Assembly (NCBI RefSeq): GCF_013369485.1
Contig: NZ_JABWEB010000005.1
Span: 1-64,000 of the forward strand
Reading direction: 5' to 3'
Length of the DNA stretch: 64,000 nucleotides
Source: Massilia sp. BJB1822
GTDB taxonomy: Bacteria > Pseudomonadota > Gammaproteobacteria > Burkholderiales > Burkholderiaceae_D
Both the position numbers and the translations under genes were made by a program. Position 1 is the first letter of the stretch. Every line of letters begins with the position of its first letter. The notes under the pieces were generated by a model that made no database searches, was not told where the DNA came from, and worked only from the letters and a program-made list of their open reading frames with translations. Shown here in pieces: positions 18,616 to 26,391 of the stretch.

Positions 18616-19131
18616 ATGAAATTACGCTACTCCATCGCGCTCAGTCTTCCCCTGGTCAGCGCCACGGCCATGGCTGCCGACCTGTCGCTCAAATTTGAAA
18701 TTCCCCAACTGAACGTGGCGGAGTACCACCGTCCTTACGTCGCCGCCTGGCTGGAAAACGCCGACCAGAAAGTGGTCGCCAACCTGGCCGTGCTGTACGA
18801 CACCAAGAAGAAGGACAATGCCGGCACCAAATGGCTCAAGGATATGCGCCAGTGGTGGCGCAAGAGCGGCCGCGACGTCGCCATGCCGCTGGACGGCGTG
18901 AGCGGCGCCACCCGCGCGCCGGGCGAACATACGCTGAGCTTCCCGGTCGCCCAGGAAGCCATCAATAAGCTGCCGGCCGGCCAGTATCAGCTGGTGGTGG
19001 AAGCGGCGCGCGAAGCCGGCGGCCGCGAGCTGGTGAAAGTGCCGGTGGCCTGGCCGCCGAAATCGGCGCAGAACTTTGCTGGCAAGGGCAAGGAAGAACT
19101 GGGTGCTGTCTCCGTGCTGGTTAAACCATAA
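18616..19131 (+). CDS. DUF2271 periplasmic protein with flavinylation-type motif
   Basis: 171 aa: signal peptide MKLRYSIALSLPLVSATAMA, then a mature domain of about 150 residues (LSLKFEIPQL, RPYVAAWLEN, LAVLYDTKKK, KWLKDMRQWWRKSG). Residues 93-99 read D-G-V-S-G-A-T, matching the D-x-x-(S/T)-G-A-(T/S) sequence at which ApbE enzymes attach FMN to a Thr/Ser; T99 would be the acceptor. ApbE is encoded two genes downstream. Inference: a covalent-FMN electron carrier facing the periplasm. Starts 9 bp after the PepSY gene, with AAGGA before the ATG. Confidence 0.85.
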   Translation: MKLRYSIALSLPLVSATAMAADLSLKFEIPQLNVAEYHRPYVAAWLENADQKVVANLAVLYDTKKKDNAGTKWLKDMRQWWRKSGRDVAMPLDGVSGATRAPGEHTLSFPVAQEAINKLPAGQYQLVVEAAREAGGRELVKVPVAWPPKSAQNFAGKGKEELGAVSVLVKP

Positions 19132-19140
19132 GAGGCGCAG

Positions 19141-19959
19141 ATGAAACTGACTAAGACCCTGATCGCGCTGGCCCTGGCCGGTGCCGCTTTCGGCGCCCAG
19201 GCGCACCGCGCCTGGATGGTGCCGTCGTCCTCGCTGGTGGAAGCGAAAGAACCCTGGGTGACGGTGGATGCCGCCATCTCCGAAGGCCTGTTCGACATCG
19301 ACCACGTGCCGCTGAAACTGGACGGCATCTTCGTGCTCGGTCCGGACGGCGCCCGCGTGCCGCTGGAAAACGCCAGCACCGGCCGCCTGCGCTCGACCTT
19401 CGACGTGAAGATGGCCAAGCCGGGCACGTACAAGATCGCCCTGGTGTCGCAAAACGTGACGGCCAGCTGGAAGGTCAATGGTGAAGTGAAGCGCTGGCGC
19501 GGTTCGGAAGAAGCGTTTGCCAAGGAAGTGCCGGCCAATGCCGACGAACTGAAAACCACGCGCACCAATGCGCGCCTGGAAACCTTCGTCAGCGCCAATT
19601 CGACCGACGAGACGGTGTTCAAGCCGACCGGCACCGGTCTGGAACTGGTGCCGGTGACCCACCCGAACGATATGCGCGCCGGCGAGAAGGCCACCTGGCG
19701 CTTCCTGCTGGATGGCAAGCCGGCGGCCAATCTGGGCTTCAGCCTGGTGCCGGGCGGCGTGCGCTATCGCGGCACGCTGGGCGAGATCCGCCAGAACACC
19801 GACGCCAAGGGCGAAATCAGCTTCACCATCCCGGCAGCGGGCATGTATATGGTGAGCGCCAGCTGGCCGGCCGCCGCGCCTGCGGTTGCGGGCCAGGCGC
19901 CGCAGATGCCGGCGCGCCGCGTGACCTATACGGCCACGGTGGAAGTGCTGCCGCAGTAA
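19141..19959 (+). CDS. DUF4198 periplasmic protein
   Basis: 272 aa with signal peptide MKLTKTLIALALAGAAFGAQA. The mature N-terminus HRAWMVPSSSLVE and the double beta-sandwich pattern (YKIALVSQNV, ATWRFLLDGKPAANLGF, GEISFTIPAAGMYMVSASW read in parts) match the DUF4198 family, also found beside metal-uptake genes. The His at the mature N-terminus could bind metal. It sits 10 bp after DUF2271. A role in binding metal or siderophore next to the redox chain is inference. Confidence 0.85.
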   Translation: MKLTKTLIALALAGAAFGAQAHRAWMVPSSSLVEAKEPWVTVDAAISEGLFDIDHVPLKLDGIFVLGPDGARVPLENASTGRLRSTFDVKMAKPGTYKIALVSQNVTASWKVNGEVKRWRGSEEAFAKEVPANADELKTTRTNARLETFVSANSTDETVFKPTGTGLELVPVTHPNDMRAGEKATWRFLLDGKPAANLGFSLVPGGVRYRGTLGEIRQNTDAKGEISFTIPAAGMYMVSASWPAAAPAVAGQAPQMPARRVTYTATVEVLPQ

Positions 19960-19992
19960 GCGGCGCTTCCTCGCAATACAACAAGAGTAGCG

Positions 19993-21012
19993 ATGCGCCG
20001 GGTTCTCCTGCCTCACCATATCTCCCCGGACCCGGCACCCGCCGCTGGTGTGCTGCGCGAATTCGGCGGCACGAGCATGGGCACCAGCTGGTCGGTGCGG
20101 CTGGTGGAGCAGGGAGGACCCGCGCCGCTGCAGGAAGGCTTGCAGCAGCAGCTCGATGCGGTGGTGGCCGAAATGAGCCACTGGGAAGCGGATTCCGACC
20201 TGGGCCGCTTCAACCGCGCCGCAGCCGGCAGCTGGCAGGCCTTGCCTGCGGCTTTCTATGAAGTGCTGTCCTTCGCCATGAACGTGGCGCGCGATTCCGG
20301 CGGGGCGTATGATCCCTGCGCCGGCGCGCTGGTCAATCTGTGGGGCTTTGGCCCCGGTTCCCGTTTCAAAGACGACGATTTCGCGCCGCCTGCTGCCTCA
20401 CAGGTGCAGGCCGTGCTGGCGCAGCGCGCCGGCCAGGGCGTGAAGCTGGACCAGGCCACGCGCGCCGCGTGGCAGCCGGGCGGCGTGCAGCTCGACCTGT
20501 CGGCCGTGGCCAAGGGCTACGGCGTGGACCGGCTGGCGCAGTATCTGGAAGCCCAGGGCATCCGCCACTATCTGGTGGAAGTGGGCGGCGAATTGCGCGG
20601 CGCCGGCGTCAAGCCGGACGGCCAGCCCTGGTGGGTGGCGCTGGAACAGGTGGGCGCCGAGGTGCAGGATGCGCTCGGCGTGCCGCAGATTGTCGTCGCC
20701 CTGCATGGGCTGGCGATCGCCACCTCGGGCGACTACCGCCGCTTCTTCCAGCAGGGCGGCCAGCGCTACTCGCATACGATAGATCCGCGCTCCGGCGCGC
20801 CGATAGAAAACAGTCTGGCTTCCGTCAGCGTGGTGCATGTGCACTGCATGGCGGCCGATGCCTGGTCCACCGCGCTGACGGTGCTGGGACTCAAGGACGG
20901 ACTGGCGCTGGCGGAAAGCCGGCGCCTGGCGGTGCGCTTTGTGGCGCGCGAAGGGGAAGGGCTGCGCGAATATATGAGCAGCCATTTCCGCGCAATGCTG
21001 GAAGAAGAATGA
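19993..21012 (+). CDS. apbE: FAD:protein FMN transferase (ApbE)
   Basis: 339 aa. ApbE transfers FMN from FAD to a Thr/Ser of target proteins in a Mg-dependent reaction. Family blocks visible: GTSMGTSWSVR, LGRFNRA, YDPCAGALVNLWGFGP, LDLSAVAKGYGVD, YLVEVGGELRGAG, ATSGDYRRFF, YSHTIDPRSGAPI (metal-binding Asp) and ADAWSTALTVLG. Unlike most ApbE proteins it shows no signal peptide or lipobox, and the reading frame is closed upstream by the DUF4198 stop (19957-19959), so no longer start exists. The likely substrate is the DUF2271 protein of the same operon. Its stop overlaps the next start (ATGA). Confidence 0.95.
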   Translation: MRRVLLPHHISPDPAPAAGVLREFGGTSMGTSWSVRLVEQGGPAPLQEGLQQQLDAVVAEMSHWEADSDLGRFNRAAAGSWQALPAAFYEVLSFAMNVARDSGGAYDPCAGALVNLWGFGPGSRFKDDDFAPPAASQVQAVLAQRAGQGVKLDQATRAAWQPGGVQLDLSAVAKGYGVDRLAQYLEAQGIRHYLVEVGGELRGAGVKPDGQPWWVALEQVGAEVQDALGVPQIVVALHGLAIATSGDYRRFFQQGGQRYSHTIDPRSGAPIENSLASVSVVHVHCMAADAWSTALTVLGLKDGLALAESRRLAVRFVAREGEGLREYMSSHFRAMLEEE

Positions 21013-22370
21013 TCCTTACCAATGATCCCGGCAGGCTGGCATTGACCGCCGCCTGCGTGCTCGGTTACGGCCTGGTGTGCCTGCTGCCGTATCTGCGCGT
21101 GCGCCGCAAGCGCCAGGCGGCGGCTGCCGCCAAGGCTGCGGCGGCGCGCAATCCCGGCTGGATAGTCGCTTACGCCAGCCAGACCGGCAATGCCGAAGAA
21201 CTGGCGCGCCAGACCGCCGACACGCTCGGCCTGGCCGGCATTGCCGTGCGCCTGGCCGAACTGGGCGAGCTGACGGCCGCCGAGCTGCAGGGCGCCGAGC
21301 GCGCGCTATTCCTGGTTAGCACCTACGGCGAAGGCGACGCGCCCGATGCGGCGGCCGCTTTTGCCGGCCGTCTGATGGGCGGCGCCGTGCCGCTCAAGCA
21401 ATTGCACTACGCCGTGCTGGCGCTGGGCGACCGCAGCTACAGCCAGTATTGCGGCTTTGGCCGCGGCCTCGACCAATGGCTGCAGGAGCAGGGCGCACAA
21501 AGCCTGTTTGAGCGCATCGAAGTGGACCGCAGCGCGCCGGCCGCGATTGCCGCCTGGCGCCAGCAACTGAGCCATCTGGCCGGCACCAGCGATGCGCCCG
21601 ACTGGAGTGCGCCCGCCTTCGACGGCTGGCTGCTGGCCGAGCGCCGCCTGCTGAATCCTGCCAGCGTGGGGGCGCCGCTGTACCACATCGAATTGCAGGC
21701 GCCGTCCGATGCGCCCTTGAACTGGCAGTCGGGCGATCTGGTGCAGATTGCCGCGCCGGGCGATCCGGCGCGCGCGCGCGAATACTCGATCGCCTCGATT
21801 CCGCAGGACGGCCGCGTGCATCTGGTGGTACGCCTGCATCTGCATGACGACGGCAGCTGCGGCATGGCTTCCGGCTGGCTGTGCCGCCAGGCCGACATCG
21901 GAGACACGGTGCAGATGCGCCTGCGCCAGCACAAACGCTTCCGCCTGGAAGGCAATGCCGGCCGGCCGCTGATCCTGATCGGCAACGGCAGCGGCATCGC
22001 CGGCCTGCGCGGCCACCTCAAAGCGCGCGCCCTGGCCGGCCCGGCGCGCAACTGGCTGCTGTTCGGCGAACGCAATGCCGAGCACGATGCCATCTACGGT
22101 GAAGAACTCGAGGCCTGGCAGCGCGCCGGCCTCCTGCCGCGCCTGAACCTGGCCTACTCGCGCGACGAACCGCGCAGCTATGTGCAAGATCAATTGAGTG
22201 CCCACGCTGACGAGCTGCGCCTCTGGGTCGACGAAGGCGCCGCCATCTACGTATGCGGCAGCCTCGACGGTATGGCCGCCGGCGTCGACAAGGCGCTGGA
22301 AACTATCCTCGGCCGTCCCGCCCTCGACGCCCTGACCGCCTCCAGCCGCTACCGCCGCGACGTCTACTAA
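21009..22370 (+). CDS. Membrane-anchored flavodoxin/FAD-NADPH reductase (sulfite reductase alpha-like)
   Basis: 453 aa. An N-terminal TM anchor (about 9-29, LALTAACVLGYGLVCLLPYL) is followed by a flavodoxin domain (YASQTGNAEELARQ, VSTYGEGDAPD, LGDRSYSQYCGFG) binding FMN, then a ferredoxin-NADP reductase-like module with FAD motif REYSIASIP, nucleotide motif GNGSGIAGLRGHL and C-terminal ALTASSRYRRDVY. This is the cytochrome P450 reductase/CysJ architecture. The ATG at 21009 overlaps the apbE stop. Inference: it takes electrons from NADPH and passes them via the PepSY protein to periplasmic flavin or ferric siderophore. Confidence 0.92.
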   Translation: MILTNDPGRLALTAACVLGYGLVCLLPYLRVRRKRQAAAAAKAAAARNPGWIVAYASQTGNAEELARQTADTLGLAGIAVRLAELGELTAAELQGAERALFLVSTYGEGDAPDAAAAFAGRLMGGAVPLKQLHYAVLALGDRSYSQYCGFGRGLDQWLQEQGAQSLFERIEVDRSAPAAIAAWRQQLSHLAGTSDAPDWSAPAFDGWLLAERRLLNPASVGAPLYHIELQAPSDAPLNWQSGDLVQIAAPGDPARAREYSIASIPQDGRVHLVVRLHLHDDGSCGMASGWLCRQADIGDTVQMRLRQHKRFRLEGNAGRPLILIGNGSGIAGLRGHLKARALAGPARNWLLFGERNAEHDAIYGEELEAWQRAGLLPRLNLAYSRDEPRSYVQDQLSAHADELRLWVDEGAAIYVCGSLDGMAAGVDKALETILGRPALDALTASSRYRRDVY

Positions 22371-22376
22371 GCAAAC

Positions 22377-22431
22377 AGCCGAGCCCGTGTCCACCCTGGG
22401 GTCAGACCCCAAATCGGACACGGGCTCGGCT
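22377..22431. repeat. REP-like repeat copy 2a
   Basis: Perfect 16-bp arms (22377-22392 and 22416-22431; CCGAGCCCGTGTCC core) enclose a second palindrome GGGGTC-A-GACCCC (22398-22410). It lies between convergent genes and forms an inverted pair with copy 2b. Confidence 0.85.
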
Positions 22432-22472
22432 TTGCCTGCGCAAAAAATCGACAGCAGATCAAGACTGACTGC

Positions 22473-22525
22473 GGCCGACTCCGTGTCCGATTGGGGTCTG
22501 ACCCCAAGGTGGACACGGGTTCAGC
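22473..22525. repeat. REP-like repeat copy 2b (inverted relative to 2a)
   Basis: CCGTGTCC (22481-22488) and GGACACGG (22511-22518) enclose TTGGGGT-CTG-ACCCCAA (22491-22507). Read on the other strand it matches copy 2a almost base for base, so 2a and 2b form a BIME-like head-to-head pair. Confidence 0.85.
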
Positions 22526-22531
22526 TGTAGG

Positions 22532-23740
22532 CTAGGGGGTGAGTTCTTCCAGGCCGCGCTGCAGGCTGGAGATGCTGGGGTTGTCGATGAAGACGCAGCG
22601 TTTGCCGGTGCGTTTGCAGAAGTCTTTCACGCGCCAGTAGGCGCTGTGGCTGATGCAGCCGGTCTGACAGATCACGAGATCGGCGGCGGCCAGGCTGGCT
22701 TCGAGCTTGTTGGCGTTGTCTTCGAGCCCGCCGTCGTGGTGGGCGAACTGGGCGCCGACGCGCTCGATGAGGGCGCGGTAGGTGGCGACATTGCCGCTGC
22801 GCCCGCCCACGCACAGAACGCTGCGCTCGTTCAGGCTGACCGGCATCTTCATGATGTGCTCGACCACGGGTGGCGCTTGCGGCGGCGCTTCGGCGGCCAG
22901 GGCGGCGTTCAGCGTGGCGTCCTGGACCTGGGCCTGCAACTGGGCTTGCGCCAGGTTCAGCTCGCGGCGCAGCTCGGCTACCTGGTTGCGCAGCAGGCGT
23001 TCGCGTTCGTCGGTCTGGCTCAGGCGCTGGGCCAGGCGTTCGCGTGTTTCCAGGCCGGGGATCGAGCTGCGCAATTGCTCGAGTTCGCTGCGCAGCGAGT
23101 CGATGATGCTGTCGCGGCCCACCAGTTGGGCGCGCAGCTGCATCAGCTGGCTGGCCTGCTGTTCCTGTTCGGCCGTGCGTTCCAGCTGCACGGCAGCGCT
23201 GCGCTGCTGCAGGCGCATGATTTCGCGCGCCTGGCGCGTATTGTCTTCGAGCGTGGCGTTAAAGCGGTTGAGGTCGGCGCGCACGCAGGCGCCGGCCTGG
23301 TGCTGGATCATGTGCAGGTCGCGGCACATGCGTTCTTCCAGCTCGGTGGTGCAGCGCGGATGGGTCAGGCCGGCCCAGAAGGCGCCGGCCACGTCGCCAT
23401 TGGCGACGGCGGCGCGCCACAGCTCTGCCAGCTGCTCGCTGCATTTGGCGGCGCGGAAGCGCAAGAGCACGGCCGCGTAGCGCCGTTCCAGCTCTTTCTG
23501 CACCGCTTCCGACAGCTTGTTGCGCGTGCCGCATTCGCTGACCGTGCCGACGTGGATTTCGTAATCGTCGGCCAATACCTTGCCGCCCGTGATCTTGCCT
23601 ACCAGCTTGCGCAGGACGGCCAGGGGCAGGCCCACGCCCACCAGCGGACAGTGGCAGGTGTGGCCCAGTTCCCAGATGCGGCGGCGGCGCGAGGTCTGGG
23701 CCTCGGCCGGCGCGGCCGGCAGTTGGTGTTTATCGCACAT
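22532..23740 (-). CDS. DUF2325 domain protein
   Basis: 402 aa from the ATG at 23740 (AAGGAG 12 nt upstream; an earlier in-frame start at 23869 runs into the preceding gene). Residues 15-30 contain WELGHTCHCPLVG, a possible Cys/His metal site. A long coiled coil (about 150-300) joins this to the C-terminal DUF2325 domain: SVLCVGGRSGNVATYR, FAHHDGGLEDN, ADLVICQTGCISHSAYW, KRCVFIDNPSISSLQRGL. Function is unknown. Last gene of the hemP-led operon with a Fur-like site in front, so probably iron-regulated. Confidence 0.88.
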   Translation of the reverse strand: MCDKHQLPAAPAEAQTSRRRRIWELGHTCHCPLVGVGLPLAVLRKLVGKITGGKVLADDYEIHVGTVSECGTRNKLSEAVQKELERRYAAVLLRFRAAKCSEQLAELWRAAVANGDVAGAFWAGLTHPRCTTELEERMCRDLHMIQHQAGACVRADLNRFNATLEDNTRQAREIMRLQQRSAAVQLERTAEQEQQASQLMQLRAQLVGRDSIIDSLRSELEQLRSSIPGLETRERLAQRLSQTDERERLLRNQVAELRRELNLAQAQLQAQVQDATLNAALAAEAPPQAPPVVEHIMKMPVSLNERSVLCVGGRSGNVATYRALIERVGAQFAHHDGGLEDNANKLEASLAAADLVICQTGCISHSAYWRVKDFCKRTGKRCVFIDNPSISSLQRGLEELTP

Positions 23741-23754
23741 GCTGGCCGGCTCCT

Positions 23755-24099
23755 TTAGCAGGCGGCTTGGGCGCTGCCGCGGCCGCGCGCCATGATGCGG
23801 CTGAGGAAGGTCGATTCTTCCTTGACCGGCTGGGGCGGGGGCAGGGAGCGCTCGACCACGGCGGCCCACTGCTCGGACAGCTGCTGGCAGGTGGCGCTCA
23901 GCACGGGCGCCAGGTCGGGCAGGCTGGCCAGGGCCTTGAGGTGGCGTTCGATGACGGACGCCAGCTTCACGCAGGCGCCGCTGTCATTGGCGCTGGACGT
24001 GTAATGCGACATCAGGTGCAGCACCGCGGACAGCATCAGCTCGGGATGCTGGCCTTTCTGGGGCGCGAGAAAAATCGGATCGGTACGGTCGATGGCCAT
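23755..24099 (-). CDS. Hypothetical protein in hemP operon
   Basis: 114 aa, soluble, mostly helical (LMLSAVLHLMSHYTSSAND, VKLASVIERHLKALASLPDL read in parts). No signal peptide or recognisable motif. Its position between hemP and the DUF2325 gene on the same strand, 14 bp before the latter, indicates cotranscription. Family not recognised. The pairing with DUF2325 suggests the two act together, possibly in haem or oxidant response. Confidence 0.75.
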   Translation of the reverse strand: MAIDRTDPIFLAPQKGQHPELMLSAVLHLMSHYTSSANDSGACVKLASVIERHLKALASLPDLAPVLSATCQQLSEQWAAVVERSLPPPQPVKEESTFLSRIMARGRGSAQAAC

Positions 24100-24167
24100 C
24101 GGGGCACTCCTCGGGTCGGTATGGCTGGCGCGCGCGGATGGCTTGGCTGGCTGGGGCTGTCGGGGAT

Positions 24168-24350
24168 TTAAGCGGTCAGAATCAGTTTATTGAGCTGGGT
24201 GATGCGCAAGCGGTAGATGCGGCCGGCATGTTCGATCTCGACTTCGCGCTGGTCCTGCATCAGGCCGGCGGTGGTCAGGCGGCGCACCGGTTGGGCAACG
24301 GCGGGAGCGGCAACGGTCGGGCGGATAGCGGGCGATGGGCTGGTGTGCAT
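24168..24350 (-). CDS. hemP: Hemin uptake protein HemP
   Basis: 60 aa. The C-terminal half, with IEHAGRIYRLRITQLNKLILTA (read as AGRIYRLRIT then NKLILTA), matches the HemP/HmuP family of small beta-sheet proteins needed for haem-receptor expression in Burkholderiales. The ATG at 24350 follows AAGGAAAAA on the coding strand; a longer in-frame start at 24482 would cover the Fur-like site and the neighbouring terminator and is rejected. First gene of a three-gene operon. No haem receptor or hmu transporter is in the window. Confidence 0.9.
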   Translation of the reverse strand: MHTSPSPAIRPTVAAPAVAQPVRRLTTAGLMQDQREVEIEHAGRIYRLRITQLNKLILTA

Positions 24351-24370
24351 GAAGTTTTTCCTTAAATAAG

Positions 24371-24392
24371 AATGATTCGCATTTGCATTATT
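24371..24392 (-). promoter_or_regulatory. Fur-box-like site upstream of hemP
   Basis: On the hemP coding strand this reads AATAATGCAAATGCGAATCATT (given as AATAATGCAAAT then GCGAATCATT), followed by CTTATTT. It is the interrupted AAT-CATT pattern usual for Fur sites in front of hemP genes, 21 bp before the start codon. Confidence 0.65.
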
Positions 24393-24455
24393 AGCTGCCG
24401 CTGCCAGAAATGCAAGTGCTTTTTGACATGTGAAAGTCACTTTTTTGCACGGGAT

Positions 24456-24480
24456 AAAAAAAGGCCCGCCGAAGCGGGCC
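24456..24480 (-). terminator. Intrinsic terminator of the Crp/Fnr gene
   Basis: On the minus strand GGCCCGC-TTCG-GCGGGCC (24480-24463) is followed by seven T residues (24462-24456), 36 bp after the regulator's stop codon. Confidence 0.93.
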
Positions 24481-24515
24481 AAACGCTGGGTGAAACGAGA
24501 GTAATGCGGGGGAAA

Positions 24516-25385
24516 TCAGTAGGCGGCCAGCAGCGGTTCGGCCGGCAGTTCGGCGGCGGCCGGTTCGGCGCGCGCATTGGCGCGCAGGCGCGCCTGCACG
24601 CTCTTGCCGCGCGTGCGCGAAGGCGGCAGGCGGCGCAGCGAGCGCAGCGCGTCGGCATCCTTGATGCCGATGGTGCGCTGGTCGACGCTGATCATGCCGA
24701 TCTCATTGAAGGCCGACAGGGTGCGGCTGACCGTTTCCAGAGTCAGGCCCAGGTAGCTGCCGATTTCATGGCGCGTCATGCGCAGGTTGAACAGCTTGCT
24801 CGAATAGCCCATCTGGGCGAAGCGTTCCGACAACGAGACCAGGAAGCGCGCCACGCGCGCCTCGGCGCTGAGCGCGCCCAGCATGCCGATCATGGCTTGC
24901 TCGCGCACCAGTTCGCGGCTCATCACGCCGTACAGCATGTTTTCCAGTTCCAGGTGCACGCGGCTGAGCGCGGTCAATTTCTTGAAGGGCAGCAGGATCA
25001 GGTCGCAGTCCGACAGCGCCACCGCCTCCGAGGTGTAGTGGCGGCTGTGGATGCCGTCGACGCCGAGCAGGTCGCCCTTCATCGGGAAGCTCAGCACTTG
25101 CTCATTGCCGAATTCGTCGATGAGCACGGTTTTCAGGAAGCCCGAGTTGACGATGTACAGGGTATCGAAGCTTTGGCCGATGGTGTGGATGCGCTGTCCG
25201 GTCTTGAATTGGACATGCTGGAACAGCAGCTCTTCCGCATTGAGCGTGCTGATGGCGGGCAAGTGCAGCAGCTCGCAGACTTCCTTCATATTGGACCAGA
25301 GCCGGCCTTGGCGCTGGCGGCCAGCTTCCATCGACGATGAAGCGGACACGGCGGGGCGAAGCTCGGACATGGGCGTAGAGAACAT
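24516..25385 (-). CDS. Crp/Fnr family transcriptional regulator lacking the full FNR cysteine set
   Basis: 289 aa. A cyclic-nucleotide-binding-like domain (about 40-160; IGQSFDTLYIVNSGFLKTVL, read in parts, FPMKGDLLGVDGI) and a C-terminal winged HTH (MTRHEIGSYLGL, TLETVSRTLSAF). The recognition helix carries E-x-x-S-R, as in FNR proteins that read TTGAT-N4-ATCAA. Only two Cys occur before the HTH: C37 and C127, aligning with FNR C29 and C122; the N-terminal C-x-x-C pair is absent, so a 4Fe-4S cluster is unlikely. ATG 25385 is chosen because AGGAGATAAGC precedes it. The Ala/Arg-rich tail is unusually long. Confidence 0.92.
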   Translation of the reverse strand: MFSTPMSELRPAVSASSSMEAGRQRQGRLWSNMKEVCELLHLPAISTLNAEELLFQHVQFKTGQRIHTIGQSFDTLYIVNSGFLKTVLIDEFGNEQVLSFPMKGDLLGVDGIHSRHYTSEAVALSDCDLILLPFKKLTALSRVHLELENMLYGVMSRELVREQAMIGMLGALSAEARVARFLVSLSERFAQMGYSSKLFNLRMTRHEIGSYLGLTLETVSRTLSAFNEIGMISVDQRTIGIKDADALRSLRRLPPSRTRGKSVQARLRANARAEPAAAELPAEPLLAAY

Positions 25386-25627
25386 GCTTATCTCCTGTAG
25401 CACGGCAAGGCAATGACGCAGACTCGGGACTTGGACCTCCGCCCATGCAGGGCGGGAAGTATTCTTGTTCGCTCGCCAGAGGCCTATGGCCTACTGGAAA
25501 CTTTAGCTTGGTTTCAGTATGCCAACACGACCCGACAATTGATATCAGCGGGTGCTGAATATGGCGTAGGAGCTGGCGCAGGCGGGTAGGAGTATTCCTA
25601 GTGGGGCGGGAAGCGGGCCGAACGGCG

Positions 25628-25647
25628 GGCCGGACGGGCGTCCGGCC
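25628..25647. other. GC hairpin after the response-regulator gene
   Basis: GGCCGGAC-GGGC-GTCCGGCC is a perfect 8-bp stem 18 bp past the response-regulator stop on the minus strand. No T-run follows. It may mark the 3' end of that transcript. Apart from this I see nothing clear in the 280 bp between the regulator genes. Confidence 0.4.
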
Positions 25648-25665
25648 GCGCGGGCTGAACAGGAC

Positions 25666-26310
25666 TTAGCTGCCGAAGGGCGAGAGCAGGCGGTGGGCCA
25701 CGGCATACTGCACCATCTCCGACAAGGAACCCATGCCCATCTTCTGCATGATGCGCGTCTTGTGCGTGCTCACGGTCTTCACGCTCAGGTGCAGGCTGTT
25801 GCCGATGTCGGTGATCGACTTGCCGGCCACCAGCAGCGAGAATACTTCGAACTCGCGGTCCGACAACTGCTTGTGCAGCAGGCTCTCGTTGGGCGTCATG
25901 ATGTTCAGCGCGAGCTGTTCGGCGACCTCGGTGCTGATATACGGCCGGCCCGAGGCGACCTTGTGGATGGCGCCCACCAGCTGGGTGCCGGCGCTCTCCT
26001 TGGTCAGATAACCCTGGGCGCCGGCGCGGATGGCGCGCACCGCGTACTGTTCTTCCTCGTGCATGGTGAGGATGAGGATGGCCAGCTTGGGCGCTTCGCT
26101 GCGGATCTGGCGGATCAGGTCGACGCCGCTGCGGCCCGGCATCGACAAGTCCAGCAGCAGCAGGTCGAAGCCGCCCTGGCGCACGCGGTTCAGCACTTCG
26201 AAGCCGTCGATGGCTTCGCCCACGATTTCTATATCCTTGGCGCCGTCGAGGATGCGCTTCAGGCCTTCGCGCATAATGGTGTGGTCGTCGGCGATGACTA
26301 TTCTGATCAT
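25666..26310 (-). CDS. NarL/FixJ-type response regulator
   Basis: 214 aa. The receiver (about 1-120) has IVIADDHTIMREGL, phosphoacceptor D54 in LLLDLSMPG, the conserved Thr in ILTMHEE and Lys in GYLTKESA. The LuxR-type HTH follows (LSDREFEVFSLLVAGKSITDIG and LHLSVKTVSTHKTRIMQKM, each read in parts). No sensor kinase is adjacent; in related genomes such orphan regulators serve redox or nitrogen-oxide sensing kinases elsewhere. It sits between a Crp/Fnr regulator and a universal stress protein on the same strand, suggesting a shared redox or stress theme. Confidence 0.95.
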   Translation of the reverse strand: MIRIVIADDHTIMREGLKRILDGAKDIEIVGEAIDGFEVLNRVRQGGFDLLLLDLSMPGRSGVDLIRQIRSEAPKLAILILTMHEEEQYAVRAIRAGAQGYLTKESAGTQLVGAIHKVASGRPYISTEVAEQLALNIMTPNESLLHKQLSDREFEVFSLLVAGKSITDIGNSLHLSVKTVSTHKTRIMQKMGMGSLSEMVQYAVAHRLLSPFGS

Positions 26311-26391
26311 GGCAATGGATTTGGCGAAAAAGGGAAAATACTACTACGAACTCCCGCAGGAGCTTGCTTTTTTTGTAAGGCTGTGCCGCGC

